The notes under the pieces: generated by a model
The model's database searches: none
Told to the model about the DNA's origin: nothing
What the model saw: the letters and a program-made list of their open reading frames with translations, nothing else
Shown here: positions 30,421 through 38,338 of the stretch, in pieces
Layout: the number at the start of each line of letters is the position of its first letter
Numbering within the stretch: the stretch's first letter is position 1
Program-made: the position numbers and the translations under genes
Assembly: GCF_003148685.1 (NCBI RefSeq)
Contig: NZ_QGGR01000048.1
Span: 1 to 38,598, forward strand
Reading direction: 5' to 3'
Length of the DNA stretch: 38,598 nucleotides
Source of the DNA: Actinoplanes xinjiangensis
GTDB taxonomy: Bacteria > Actinomycetota > Actinomycetes > Mycobacteriales > Micromonosporaceae

Positions 30421-30822
30421 ATGACTGCTCTGACCGCACAGTTCGACGTTCCGCTGGGCGTGGATTCGCCACGCACGTCCCGCAAGGCCGTTCTCGCGGT
30501 GCTCAGCGCCTGGGGTTACGTGGACGACGACTGGACGGCCGACATGTCGGTGGTCGTCAGTGAGCTGGTGACCAACGCGGTCCAGCACGGCGCGGGCTTC
30601 GTGGTGATCGGTCTGGAGGCGTACGGGGAGCAGGTCGTCGTGTCGGTCGCCGACGGCTCGGCGGTCGTGCCCCGCCGCCGGGAACCCGACGGCCGGGGCG
30701 GGCGGGGGCTGGTGCTGGTCGAGGCGCTGACGCGCCGCTGGCACGTCGAGGAGCACGAGGGCGGCAAGCGGGTCCGGGCCGAGCTACGGCCCTACCCCGA
30801 TACCGACAGGGAGCATCCGTGA
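30421..30822 (+). CDS. RsbW-like ATP-binding protein (anti-sigma/Ser kinase type)
   Basis: 133 residues of the GHKL ATPase superfamily, HATPase_c_2 type. The N box is SELVTNAVQHGAG, a shortened G1 region VADGS follows, and the G2 region is GRGGRGLVLVEALTRRW. Such proteins bind a sigma factor and phosphorylate a STAS partner. The stop overlaps the start of the second STAS gene (GTGA), giving the classic kinase-antagonist pair. No sigma gene is adjacent, so the target must be encoded elsewhere, or the protein acts on another regulator. Confidence 0.85.
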   Translation: MTALTAQFDVPLGVDSPRTSRKAVLAVLSAWGYVDDDWTADMSVVVSELVTNAVQHGAGFVVIGLEAYGEQVVVSVADGSAVVPRRREPDGRGGRGLVLVEALTRRWHVEEHEGGKRVRAELRPYPDTDREHP

Positions 30823-31121
30823 AGATCACCTCGCAGTACAACGACGGTGTGGCCCGGCTCAGCCTCTCCGGTGAGCTGGACATGTCGACCACTCAGGAAC
30901 TGCACGACCAGGTCACCACGGCACTGGCCGGGGCCCGCCTGCGCAGCCTCGTCATCGACGCCGTCGACCTGGACTTCTGCGACTCGTCGGGCATCCAGGC
31001 GCTGGTGCACAGCCGGTCGGCGGCCGCCCGGCAGGGCGTCGCGTTCCAGCTGGCGAACGCCCACGGGGTGACCCGCCGGGTCCTCCAGGTCACCGGCGTC
31101 CTCGACGAGCTCAGCCGGTAG
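30819..31121 (+). CDS. STAS anti-anti-sigma factor (RsbV-like)
   Basis: 100 residues. Canonical STAS domain: VARLSLSGELDMSTTQEL, LVIDAVDLDFCDSSGIQALV. The DSSG motif (D55-S-S-G) has S57 as the expected phosphorylation site for the kinase encoded upstream, with which it is translationally coupled through GTGA. In its unphosphorylated form it would release the sigma factor. Confidence 0.9.
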   Translation: MKITSQYNDGVARLSLSGELDMSTTQELHDQVTTALAGARLRSLVIDAVDLDFCDSSGIQALVHSRSAAARQGVAFQLANAHGVTRRVLQVTGVLDELSR

Positions 31122-31241
31122 GCATCCGGGACTTCCGCATCCGACCGACTCCAAAGGCTTTCATCCTCGCGATACCGGCCCGCGACCCGCGCGAGCCGAT
31201 CTACGGTGGCCCGGTCGACGCATCGTCATCGGGAGGGCACC

Positions 31242-31907
31242 GTGGGAGTCGCTGCTGGACTGGTCGCCGCGTGTGCCCTGGTGGTGCCGGCCGCGGGCCC
31301 GCCTCCCGGGATGGACGCGCTGCTGCTCACCACGGCGGATCTGCCGGCCGGATATCAGGTCGTCACCGCGGACGACAACCCGTACCAGGCGGATCTCTTC
31401 GAAGTGATCGGGCGGGGTGCGCCCTGCCGGTTGCCGGCGGAGCTGTCCTACAGCAGCTTCACGTGGCAGCGATCGGTCAGCGTGACGTTCCTGCTCGAGG
31501 ACGAGAGCGAGGGCGAGAGCAGCGACCACGCGCTGGCCGAGGTGGTGGCCGATCGGGGCGCCGAGACGGCCCGCGCCCTGGTGGACGCGGCCGTCGCGAT
31601 GCCGAAGCGCTGCCCCGCGATCGACACCCCGCGCCGCGAGATCACCATGTCACCGATCACGATGCCGACGATCGGTGACCGGTCGGCGGCGTTGGGTGTC
31701 CACGTCCGCACCAAGTCCGGTGGCGCCTCGGAAGGTGCGCACGAGGACTACTTCGACAGCTGGTCGAACACCTCGATCGCGGTGGTGGCCATCGGCAGCC
31801 GCAGCGTCGTCGTGGTCCTGATGGGAACGTACGAGCCGCAGGACGTCGACCTGACCGCGATCACCCGTAAGGCCGTCGCGCGCCTCGGTCAGACCGCCGG
31901 GCGCTGA
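31242..31907 (+). CDS. Secreted protein of unknown function
   Basis: 221 residues from GTG at 31242, which follows GGGAGG (31231-31236). A short signal peptide (GVAAGLVAACALVVPAAG) precedes a region opening LLLTTADLPAGYQVV, a pattern seen in many actinobacterial exported proteins. Two cysteines (in GAPCRLP and KRCPAI) may form a disulfide. No catalytic motif is recognisable. The 3' end overlaps the convergent CGNR gene by 19 bases. Confidence 0.65.
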   Translation: MGVAAGLVAACALVVPAAGPPPGMDALLLTTADLPAGYQVVTADDNPYQADLFEVIGRGAPCRLPAELSYSSFTWQRSVSVTFLLEDESEGESSDHALAEVVADRGAETARALVDAAVAMPKRCPAIDTPRREITMSPITMPTIGDRSAALGVHVRTKSGGASEGAHEDYFDSWSNTSIAVVAIGSRSVVVVLMGTYEPQDVDLTAITRKAVARLGQTAGR

Positions 31908-32458
31908 CGGCTCTGCCGCCGGGCGGCATGGGTGCGGTATTTGGCGCGGTTGCCGCAGGCCGCCATCGAGCACCAGCGCCGGGCGCCGGCCTTGGAGATG
32001 TCGTAGAAACGCAGCACGCAGTCGGGGTTGGCGCATTTGCGGAGCCGCGACGGGTTCTCCTCCAGCAGGCGCAGGAAGTGTTCGGCGGCCTGCCAGGCGG
32101 CGAGCCAGGCGGGTGTGTCGGTCTCGACCACGCTCTGCGGTCCGTCCGCGCCGAGCAGGCGCCGGATCCGGCCGTGACGCAGGATCCCGTTGAGAAGGTC
32201 GCGGGCGTGCGCGGGGTCGGTGCGGTCGGGCAGGCTCACCGCGTACAGCGCGGCACGGGTGGCGACCAGGGCGTCGAGGGTCTCCCGCGAGTCCGGAACG
32301 GTGCCGGTGAGACCGGCGGAGGCCAACCAGACGGTCAGGCCGCCGGGCATCTCCAGCAGGTCGTACGAGCCGTCGTCGTCCAGCCAGCGGGTGTTCATCA
32401 GGTCCAGTGGCAGGGGCTCCCCGATCAGGGGGCGGGGGTCCACCGGTGGGCTGCTCAT
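31889..32458 (-). CDS. CGNR zinc-finger (ABATE-domain) regulator
   Basis: 189 residues. The N-terminal part is the ABATE stress-induced domain (GEPLPLDLMNTRW, LDALVATRAALYAV), and the C-terminal zinc finger has four cysteines in CANPDC and WCSMAACGNRAK, the CGNR motif that names the family. Predicted to bind DNA. Divergent from the VOC/PNPOx operon with several ACCGGTT-like boxes between, so it likely controls that operon and itself. Confidence 0.88.
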   Translation of the reverse strand: MSSPPVDPRPLIGEPLPLDLMNTRWLDDDGSYDLLEMPGGLTVWLASAGLTGTVPDSRETLDALVATRAALYAVSLPDRTDPAHARDLLNGILRHGRIRRLLGADGPQSVVETDTPAWLAAWQAAEHFLRLLEENPSRLRKCANPDCVLRFYDISKAGARRWCSMAACGNRAKYRTHAARRQSRQRPAV

Positions 32459-32504
32459 CGGTCATGTCCTCTCGTCCGGGCCCATTCCACCACGCATCGC
32501 GAAC

Positions 32505-32573
32505 TAACCGGTCAACTCTAGATCACCGGTTGCAAGGTGAGTTGGCAACCGCTAAAGTCGCTTTCACCGGTTA
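32505..32573. promoter_or_regulatory. Divergent control region with repeated ACCGGTT boxes
   Basis: AACCGGT (32506-32512) and ACCGGTT (32525-32531) form an inverted pair. A third box ACCGGTTA (32566-32573) is the exact complement of TAACCGGT at 32505-32512. GGTTGC (32529-32534) and GCAACC (32545-32550) form another dyad. The plus-strand promoter TTGCAA (32530-32535), 17 bases, TAAAGT (32553-32558) lies among them. Confidence 0.6.
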
Positions 32574-32592
32574 CCTTCCTGAGAGGCACCTC

Positions 32593-33042
32593 ATGAACAG
32601 CTCCCTCACCACCGGCCACGTCGGTCTCAACGTCACCGACCTGGACCGCTCGCTGCCGTTCTACACGCGGGTCTTCGGGTTCCAGCCCCTCGCCGAAGGC
32701 AGGGACGACAGCCGGCGCTGGGCCTTCCTCGGCCGCGACGGCGACCTGGTACTGACCCTCTGGCAGCAGAGCGACAGCGCCTTCTCCCCCACCACCGCCG
32801 GTCTGCACCACCTGTCGTTCCAGGCGGGGTCGCTCGACGAGCTCACCCGGACGGAGTCGGTTCTGCGAGAGCTGGGCGCGGAATTCGTCCACGACGGGGT
32901 CGTCGCCCACGGCGAGGGTGCGGCATCCGGTGGCATCTTCTTCCTGGACCCGGACGGCGTACGTCTGGAGATCTTCGTCCCGGCCGGCGCCGAGAACGCC
33001 CCGGCACCGACAGGCGAAGCACCCACCTGCGGATTCTTCTGA
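32593..33042 (+). CDS. VOC-family (glyoxalase-like) protein
   Basis: 149 residues, two beta-alpha-beta-beta-beta modules. GHVGLNVTDLDRSLPFYTRV opens the first, and LHHLSFQ with the later FFLDPDGVRLEIFV complete the second, giving candidate metal ligands (two His and the Glu of LEIF). A dioxygenase, glyoxalase or resistance function cannot be separated by sequence. ATG at 32593 with GAGAGG upstream. Coupled to the next gene through TGATG. Confidence 0.85.
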   Translation: MNSSLTTGHVGLNVTDLDRSLPFYTRVFGFQPLAEGRDDSRRWAFLGRDGDLVLTLWQQSDSAFSPTTAGLHHLSFQAGSLDELTRTESVLRELGAEFVHDGVVAHGEGAASGGIFFLDPDGVRLEIFVPAGAENAPAPTGEAPTCGFF

Positions 33043-33938
33043 TGTCCGCCTTCCACAGCGGCGAGCTGGCCGCGCAGCGACGTGCCGGCGTACTCGACGC
33101 GGCCGCGCACGTGTCCGCCGTGGTCGGCACCACGTTCCCCACCGTCGCCCGCCTGTTCCTGGCCGAGCAGTCGATGCTGGTCGTCGGCGCGACCGATGGG
33201 CGCGGTGACGTCTGGGCCACGATGCTGACCGGTGACCCCGGATTCATCACGGTCACCGGCCCGTCGACGATCGAGGTCGCCGCAACGCCCCCGCCCGGCG
33301 ATCCGCTGCACGACGTCCTCAGCGGATCGGCCGGGGTCGGGATGGTCGCGGTCGAGCCCGCCAGCCGGCGCCGCATCCGGATGAACGGCACCGCCCGCCC
33401 GACCGCCGGCGGCCTGCATGTCGAGCTGTCGCAGATCTACGCCAACTGCCCCAAGTACATCCAGAGGCGGGCACCCCGCCGGGAGCCCACCCCGCCCGGC
33501 GCCTCCCTGCCCGGCAGCCAGCTGACCGGCGAGGATCTGGAGTTCGTCACGACGGTCGACACGTTCTTCGTCGCCACCGCCGACGCCGACGGCAACACCG
33601 ACGCCTCCCACCGAGGGGGCAACCCCGGTTTTCTGCGCGCGCTGAGCCCGACCCGGCTGCGCTGGCCCGACTACCAGGGCAACGCGATGTTCAACACCTT
33701 CGGCAACCTGGAGGTCAACCCGCGGGCCGGGCTCCTTCTGCCGGACTGGGCCACCGGCGGCCTCCTGCACCTCACCGGCTCGGCCGTCGTCGACTGGGAC
33801 CCGGACCACGCGGCGGCGGTGCCCGGCGCACAACGTCTCGTCGACTTCACCGTCGAACGGACCGTCCGGATCTCCGGCGCGTCGTCGCTGCGCTGGAGCG
33901 GCACCGAGTTCTCCCGTTTCAACCCGCCCGCGACGTGA
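33042..33938 (+). CDS. Pyridoxamine 5'-phosphate oxidase-family protein
   Basis: 298 residues with two split-barrel halves. The second contains the familiar FFVATADADGNTDASHRGGNPGFL and GNAMFNTFGNLEVNPRAGLL pattern of FMN-binding PNPOx-like proteins. The N-terminal half includes QSMLVVGATDGRGDVWATML. Probably an FMN-dependent oxidoreductase or FMN-binding protein, not the vitamin B6 enzyme itself. It overlaps the VOC gene by one base, so the two work together, perhaps in detoxification under the CGNR regulator. Confidence 0.83.
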   Translation: MSAFHSGELAAQRRAGVLDAAAHVSAVVGTTFPTVARLFLAEQSMLVVGATDGRGDVWATMLTGDPGFITVTGPSTIEVAATPPPGDPLHDVLSGSAGVGMVAVEPASRRRIRMNGTARPTAGGLHVELSQIYANCPKYIQRRAPRREPTPPGASLPGSQLTGEDLEFVTTVDTFFVATADADGNTDASHRGGNPGFLRALSPTRLRWPDYQGNAMFNTFGNLEVNPRAGLLLPDWATGGLLHLTGSAVVDWDPDHAAAVPGAQRLVDFTVERTVRISGASSLRWSGTEFSRFNPPAT

Positions 33939-33975
33939 CGTCCACGACGCCCGCCGCGCGGCGAGGATGTGGCGT

Positions 33976-34986
33976 CTACCCCGGCGGTGCGGTGTAGTCG
34001 GCGGCCAGGTAGGTCTCGTAGCCGATCACCGCGGGCACCCGGACGTCGAGCTTGCCCGCGTCCGTGGTGAGCACCTTCTCGTAGCCGAGCAGGGTGCCGG
34101 TGGCCGGGTCCAGGATCAGGGTGTACCGGGTCGGCAGACCACTGTCGGCGGTCGTCACCGAGAACGCGGCGCCCGCCCGGCCCGCACGGTCGGTGACGGT
34201 CCCGTCGTAGGTCAGGCCGGGCAGTTGCGCGACGATCCCCAGGGCGGCGGCCCGGGTCGCCGGGGTCAGGAGCCGCTCGCGGGCCAGGTCGGTGACCGCG
34301 ACGATCGTCTCGTAGGGCCCGTTCTCCTTCGGATGGGCCCGGTGCAGCCAGGCGTCCAGGTCACCGGCCGGCGGCTGGTCGGCCCACATCGCCGGGAACC
34401 GCCCCGCCGGATAGTCCTCGGACCTCGGAGCGAGGCCGTCGCCGAACAGGTTCTGGGCCCGCCACAGCCACTCTCGCGTGGTCGACGTGAACTGTGGCTC
34501 CTCGAAGGTGACGGCCCGCCGGCCGGAATCGTCCGGGCCACGCCACGACTCGGTACGGGACGGGATGATCGCGGAGGCGACACGTTCACCGTCGACCTGC
34601 GTCCACAGGTCCCACGACCGGATGAGCAGATGCTCGTGGTCGCCGGTGCGGGCCGGGCCGGGCGCGATGGCCGCCTTGCGGGCGATGCCGGTCAGCAGGT
34701 CCCGTGCCGGGCCTTCTCCCCCGGTGTACCGCAGCAGCGGCGGCGTGGCCGCATACGCCGGGCGGGGCTGGGGCGCGATCTGCAGCCCGGCGAGGACCAG
34801 CACCACGAGGGCGGCGGCCACGGCGACGAGACGCCGGCCGACCGGCCGCGCCTGCCGGGCCTGCGGAGTGGCCAGGATGCGGTCGAGGTCGGCGCGCCGG
34901 TCGGACGCGGCGGTCAGCGGGCGCCCGTCGGCCGGGTCGGCCGGGCCGAGCAGGCCGCGGACATCGCGGGTCAGGGATGGGATCAC
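33976..34986 (-). CDS. CU044_5270-family protein, ECF-sigma partner
   Basis: 336 residues. A cytoplasmic N-terminus of about 50 residues is followed by one membrane segment (VAVAAALVVLVLAGLQIA) and a large extracellular domain (EHLLIRSWDLWTQVDG, YTLILDPATGTLLGYEKVL). The layout fits CU044_5270-family proteins encoded after ECF sigma genes in actinobacteria, acting perhaps as membrane anti-sigma factors. No zinc-binding HxxxCxxC motif is present. The GTG at 34986 overlaps the sigma stop (GTGA). Confidence 0.82.
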   Translation of the reverse strand: MIPSLTRDVRGLLGPADPADGRPLTAASDRRADLDRILATPQARQARPVGRRLVAVAAALVVLVLAGLQIAPQPRPAYAATPPLLRYTGGEGPARDLLTGIARKAAIAPGPARTGDHEHLLIRSWDLWTQVDGERVASAIIPSRTESWRGPDDSGRRAVTFEEPQFTSTTREWLWRAQNLFGDGLAPRSEDYPAGRFPAMWADQPPAGDLDAWLHRAHPKENGPYETIVAVTDLARERLLTPATRAAALGIVAQLPGLTYDGTVTDRAGRAGAAFSVTTADSGLPTRYTLILDPATGTLLGYEKVLTTDAGKLDVRVPAVIGYETYLAADYTAPPG

Positions 34987-35507
34987 GATGGTTCTCCTCT
35001 CAGAGTGGTCAGGGGCGCCGGGCTGCCGGGTGACAGCGCCTGCCGGAGCCGGGCACGTGCCCGGTGCAGCCGCATCGCGAACGCGGGCAGCGAGCAGCCG
35101 GCCGCTCTCGCCGCCTGGCGCAGGGTCAGGCCCTCCCAGGCGACCAGGCGCAGGGCCTCCGCGTCGGGCTCGGACAGCCGGGCCAGAGCCGTGGTGAGAC
35201 TGACCCGGCCGGCCACCTCATCGGCGTGGTCGCCGCTCCAGAACTCACCGTGGTCGGTGGCCCGCACCGTCAGGGCCGCCCGCCGGCCGGCTCCGCGGAC
35301 CTCGTTGGCCAGCACTTTCCGCGCTGTCCCATACAGCCAGGGCAGCGCGTCGGCCGGAACGTCCGGCAGCCGCCGCCATACGACGAGAAACACCTCCGCA
35401 ACGACGTCACGCACCGCGGCGTCGTCGATGCGGCGGCGCACATAACGTTCAACGGCGTCGTAGTGCTGCTCGTACAGCACCGTGAACCGTTCCTCTGAGT
35501 TCGCCAT
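34983..35507 (-). CDS. ECF RNA polymerase sigma factor
   Basis: 174 residues. Region 2 is RFTVLYEQHYDAVERYVRRR and VRDVVAEVFLVVWRRLPDVP; region 4 is LSEPDAEALRLVAWEGLTLRQ and AARAAGCSLPAFAMRLHRAR. The ATG at 35507 has GGAGGG just upstream; the longer reading adds a basic non-conserved tail. Co-translated with the CU044_5270 gene. A 7-bp dyad CCCTGCC/GGCAGGG (35519-35539) lies in front of the start. A separate promoter cannot be read clearly. Confidence 0.9.
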   Translation of the reverse strand: MANSEERFTVLYEQHYDAVERYVRRRIDDAAVRDVVAEVFLVVWRRLPDVPADALPWLYGTARKVLANEVRGAGRRAALTVRATDHGEFWSGDHADEVAGRVSLTTALARLSEPDAEALRLVAWEGLTLRQAARAAGCSLPAFAMRLHRARARLRQALSPGSPAPLTTLRGEPS

Positions 35508-35712
35508 TCGCCCTCCCACCCTGCCTGTGTCCGGCAGGGCGCGGATGTTCACCGCCGATTCCCCAAAACCCGACCCCGGATGTACGGCCACCCGAACCCC
35601 GACTCTCCTGAGGTCCCGACGACGCACCCGCCGCAGCCAGTGGTTCCGTCGACCCCACCGTGGCCGGCTCCGCTGCCACCTTGTGGATCTTCCAAGGCGG
35701 AAGGCGGCAGTC

Positions 35713-36298
35713 ATGCTCATCGCTCACCTGAGCGACCCTCACATCCGCACCGGCCCACTGGCCGGTGAACCAGCCGCCAGCCTCCACCACGCCCTGGGAC
35801 GGCACTCATCGAGAATTTCCTCTTCCGATCCATCTGACGACCGGAAACCACGACGATCCAGACGCTCTGCTGGCCACCTTCGGCGGTCCCGCTTCCTCGG
35901 CGACACCACTAGGCACTACCTACAGCGTCGACTACCCCGCGGCGACCATCATCGCGCTGGACTCCCACCGATCAGGCAGCCCCGCCGGGCTCCTGGGCGA
36001 CGAGCAACTCGCATGGCTCGCCACCACGCTGGCGCCCACCGCCCCGACGTACCCGCGTTCGTCTGCCTGCACCACCCGCCGATCCCCATCGGCATCCCAT
36101 TCCTCGACGACAACTGCATCACCCACTCGGTATCCGCCAGCCACGCCGCCGCTGTCTCGGTCATTTCTGACACCGCCGACGAGAACACGTTCCCCGGATT
36201 CAGCAGCATCCCCATCGCCGCTGTCCGCGCTCGGCCGACGCCGCCCTCACGGCCGATGGTCAACGGCCACGGACGGACGTCTTGTCGTGCCGAATTGA
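35713..36298 (+). pseudogene. Broken metallophosphoesterase (CpdA/Icc-like)
   Basis: Three pieces of one calcineurin-like phosphoesterase appear in changing frames. MLIAHLSDPHIRTG and LHHALGR (from the ATG at 35713) give the first metal motif DxH. Then, after a frame change near 35805 and a missing segment that should carry GDxxxHG, REFPLPIHLTTGNHDD through DSHRSGSPAGLLGDEQLAWL follows. Another frame change near 36045 brings PAFVCLHHPPIPIGIPFLDDN, and the C-terminus is lost. At least one deletion and one further frameshift make function impossible. Confidence 0.8.
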
Positions 36299-36329
36299 GT
36301 GCGTCTCGAGATTGACCGGAAATTGTCGG

Positions 36330-36357
36330 TTGAACCGTCTCCAGTCCGGCATAGTCT
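36330..36357 (+). promoter_or_regulatory. Leaderless promoter of the HEAT-like gene
   Basis: TTGAAC (36330-36335), 16 bases, TAGTCT (36352-36357), six bases, GTG at 36364. No Shine-Dalgarno sequence. Confidence 0.6.
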
Positions 36358-36363
36358 CGACGG

Positions 36364-36726
36364 GTGACCAAGAAGTTCGAGCAGCGGCTGCGAATGATGT
36401 ACAGCCGCGACGGGATGACTGCGGAGGAAGGCTTCGCCGACCTCCTGGCGCATGTCGAGGAGCACACCGAGGATTTAATTGCTGCGTTCCATGCGGAACT
36501 TGCCAGCCCTGAGCCCAATCTTGCAATGCGGTCCTGGCTTCTGGAATTGATCAGCGAGAGCAGGTCGGATGCCGCCCTACCTACGCTCGTGGAACAGCTC
36601 TACTCGCTCGACCATAGTCTCAGTTTTTGGGCCCGCTGCGGACTGGAGAAGCTCGACACAAAACAGGCTCGGATCGAGGTATGGAAAGCGCGATTCAGTG
36701 GTGTCCTGAAAGACGACTTCGCATGA
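36364..36726 (+). CDS. HEAT-repeat-like small helical protein
   Basis: 120 residues, all-helical by composition. Residues about 55-110 (NLAMRSWLLELISESRSDAA, LPTLVEQLYSLDHSLSFWAR, CGLEKLDTKQAR) read as two HEAT-like helical pairs, a pattern seen in protein-binding scaffolds and some toxin-immunity proteins. No enzyme motif. Leaderless GTG start. Base composition is less GC-rich than the main part of the window, and it stands between two pseudogenes, so it may be acquired. Function unknown. Confidence 0.6.
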   Translation: MTKKFEQRLRMMYSRDGMTAEEGFADLLAHVEEHTEDLIAAFHAELASPEPNLAMRSWLLELISESRSDAALPTLVEQLYSLDHSLSFWARCGLEKLDTKQARIEVWKARFSGVLKDDFA

Positions 36727-36799
36727 ATTCGATCTTCCCTGAATTCCATGGAGTAGGTTCGGGTGACCTTCCATGCTCGGGCACTCTTGAAGGACACCC

Positions 36800-37100
36800 G
36801 CGCTGGTCGCTCCTCGCGAACGATCTGCAGATCAACGATCAGGCGGTCTACGTCTGGCGCCGACCGGAGGCCATCGCCAGACGCCGGATGCAGGGGACGA
36901 CGTCCACCGAGTCGAGCACGGCCCGCCGCGAGATTGCCGAACTCGAGGCCGAACCGACGATCCACCGCCGGGCCGCCGACCTGCTACAGGAGGCGGGCCC
37001 CAAAATCCCACTTCGCGACCATCGAAGTTCGGGCCGTTTGGGGGGGTGCTCCGCCAGGTTGTCCTGCCGGGTGTTGGAGGTGGTCGGTGACCGTCGAGTT
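36800..37100 (+). mobile_element. Relic of an IS3-family transposase
   Basis: A decayed transposase of the IS3 type with an OrfA C-terminal half: LLANDLQINDQAVYVWRR (HTH) and RREIAELEAEPTIHRRAADL then LLQEAGPK (leucine-zipper and link). The start of OrfB follows in scattered frames: FATIEVRAV around 37015-37040 and LSCRVLEVVG around 37060-37090, corresponding to the usual RFAAIEVMA and LACRVLGVS. The catalytic DDE part and the OrfA N-terminus are missing. No terminal inverted repeats were found. Confidence 0.6.
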
Positions 37101-37300
37101 GAATGGGCCGTAGGGCATCTCTCCTTCCGGGCCGTCTCTGAGCGAAGGCATCATCGGGACGCCGCATACGATCTCGCCGGGCGTAATCGACTGGTTCCCT
37201 TGACGTCGGCGTGGCAGTAGGCGCCGCCACTGGCGTGCCGGCCGGATCGCAGTAGGCATCGCGTCCATCGAATCAGAGCACCAGCGACTATCGTCCGTTC
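37101..37300. other. Intergenic remnant sequence before the TPR gene
   Basis: No intact gene. The minus strand reads ITPGEIVCGVPMMPSL and GPEGEMPYGPFNSTV over 37090-37200, which looks protein-like but has no credible start or identified family; it may belong to a second degraded element. The promoter of the next gene (TATCGT at 37289-37294, six bases, ATG) lies at the right end. Confidence 0.35.
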
Positions 37301-38338
37301 ATGAAACGCAGTCGCCTGGCTCAGATCCACCAACTGCGAGCAGAGATCGCAAGCCTGGCGCGGGATGGTGATGTCGACGGCCCACGGGCCGTCGAGGCTC
37401 GACTGCATCTTCACGACGCGTACATGGACTACGACATGGACCTCGATGATGGGTCGCGGCTGGAGAAGCTGGCATTCGCCGAGCTGGTTGCGGCCTTCGA
37501 AAGCAGGCTGCGGCGCCTTGGACCTGACCATCCGGACACCCTGGCCATGCAGTATCGGGTGATCCTCGAGCAACCGGGCGTCAATGCGTGGTCGACGTCG
37601 GTGGTCACTGCTCTGGAGGAGTTGGCTACGGCCCAGGAACGAGTTCTTGGGCCGCACCATCCGTCTACGCTCGCGACTTTGGCGCAGCTGTGGCCAGGCA
37701 AAACTCCATCTGAGCAGGCAGCCCTCGATCATCGGATCCGCCGGGGGTGGGCGCAGTTGCTCGCCGAACGGGACCCGCAGTTTCTGGAGCAAGCTTTGCT
37801 GGCGGTAGCGGCCATCTATGAGACCGAACGGCCGGAGCAGGCATGCCAGCTGCGTGAACAGGCGATCGACGTCCGCGCCCGCGTGGCGGCTGAGTTGAGT
37901 GATCGGCTAGGGCCCGTGCATCCGGAAACCGTTCATTCCCGGGTCGCACACGCCAATCTGTACGCCGCGTTCGACGCCGCCAGAAGTCAGGAAGCGACCC
38001 GGATGATCGAGCAGATCGTTGCCGATCACCAGCGGATCCTCGGAATGAACCACCCGCGGACGCTACACGCGAATGTTGAACTGGCCCGCCACTACGGATG
38101 GAGCGACCCGCGCTGTCTTGCCTTGTCCGAGAGTCTCATCGACCGGCTGTACGCGGCTGCAGAGCCCAACTACGACGACATCAAATATATTCGGCATCTG
38201 CTCGCCGCTCACCACGCGAGAACGGAAGGCACGAACGCTATCCACGCCTTCCACGCCCGCTACCCAGTGCCGGATGACGCAGACGACCACGTACTCCCGG
38301 GGACCCCCGACTATTCAACAATCGACGACGACCTCTAA
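37301..38338 (+). CDS. Tetratricopeptide-repeat protein
   Basis: 345 residues with four kinesin-light-chain-type TPR marks: LGPDHPDTL, LGPHHPSTL, LGPVHPETV and LGMNHPRTL, at roughly 75-residue spacing or more. Helical throughout, with no signal peptide, membrane segment or catalytic domain, so a cytosolic scaffold is likely. The C-terminus is acidic (ending YSTIDDDL). TATCGT ends six bases before the ATG, so the transcript is probably leaderless. In actinobacteria such modules are often found with signalling or apoptosis-like ATPases; none is in the window. Confidence 0.75.
   Translation: MKRSRLAQIHQLRAEIASLARDGDVDGPRAVEARLHLHDAYMDYDMDLDDGSRLEKLAFAELVAAFESRLRRLGPDHPDTLAMQYRVILEQPGVNAWSTSVVTALEELATAQERVLGPHHPSTLATLAQLWPGKTPSEQAALDHRIRRGWAQLLAERDPQFLEQALLAVAAIYETERPEQACQLREQAIDVRARVAAELSDRLGPVHPETVHSRVAHANLYAAFDAARSQEATRMIEQIVADHQRILGMNHPRTLHANVELARHYGWSDPRCLALSESLIDRLYAAAEPNYDDIKYIRHLLAAHHARTEGTNAIHAFHARYPVPDDADDHVLPGTPDYSTIDDDL

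Noticed and set aside
36149..36162. GCCGCTGTCTCGG inside the broken phosphoesterase, resembling the hairpin's inner stem
   Set aside because: No matching arm follows and the outer stem is missing, so it is not a fourth copy.
37090..37268. Minus-strand protein-like stretch with GEIVCGVPMMPSL and GPEGEMPYGPFNSTV
   Set aside because: No believable start or family; described only as remnant sequence, possibly a second dead element.
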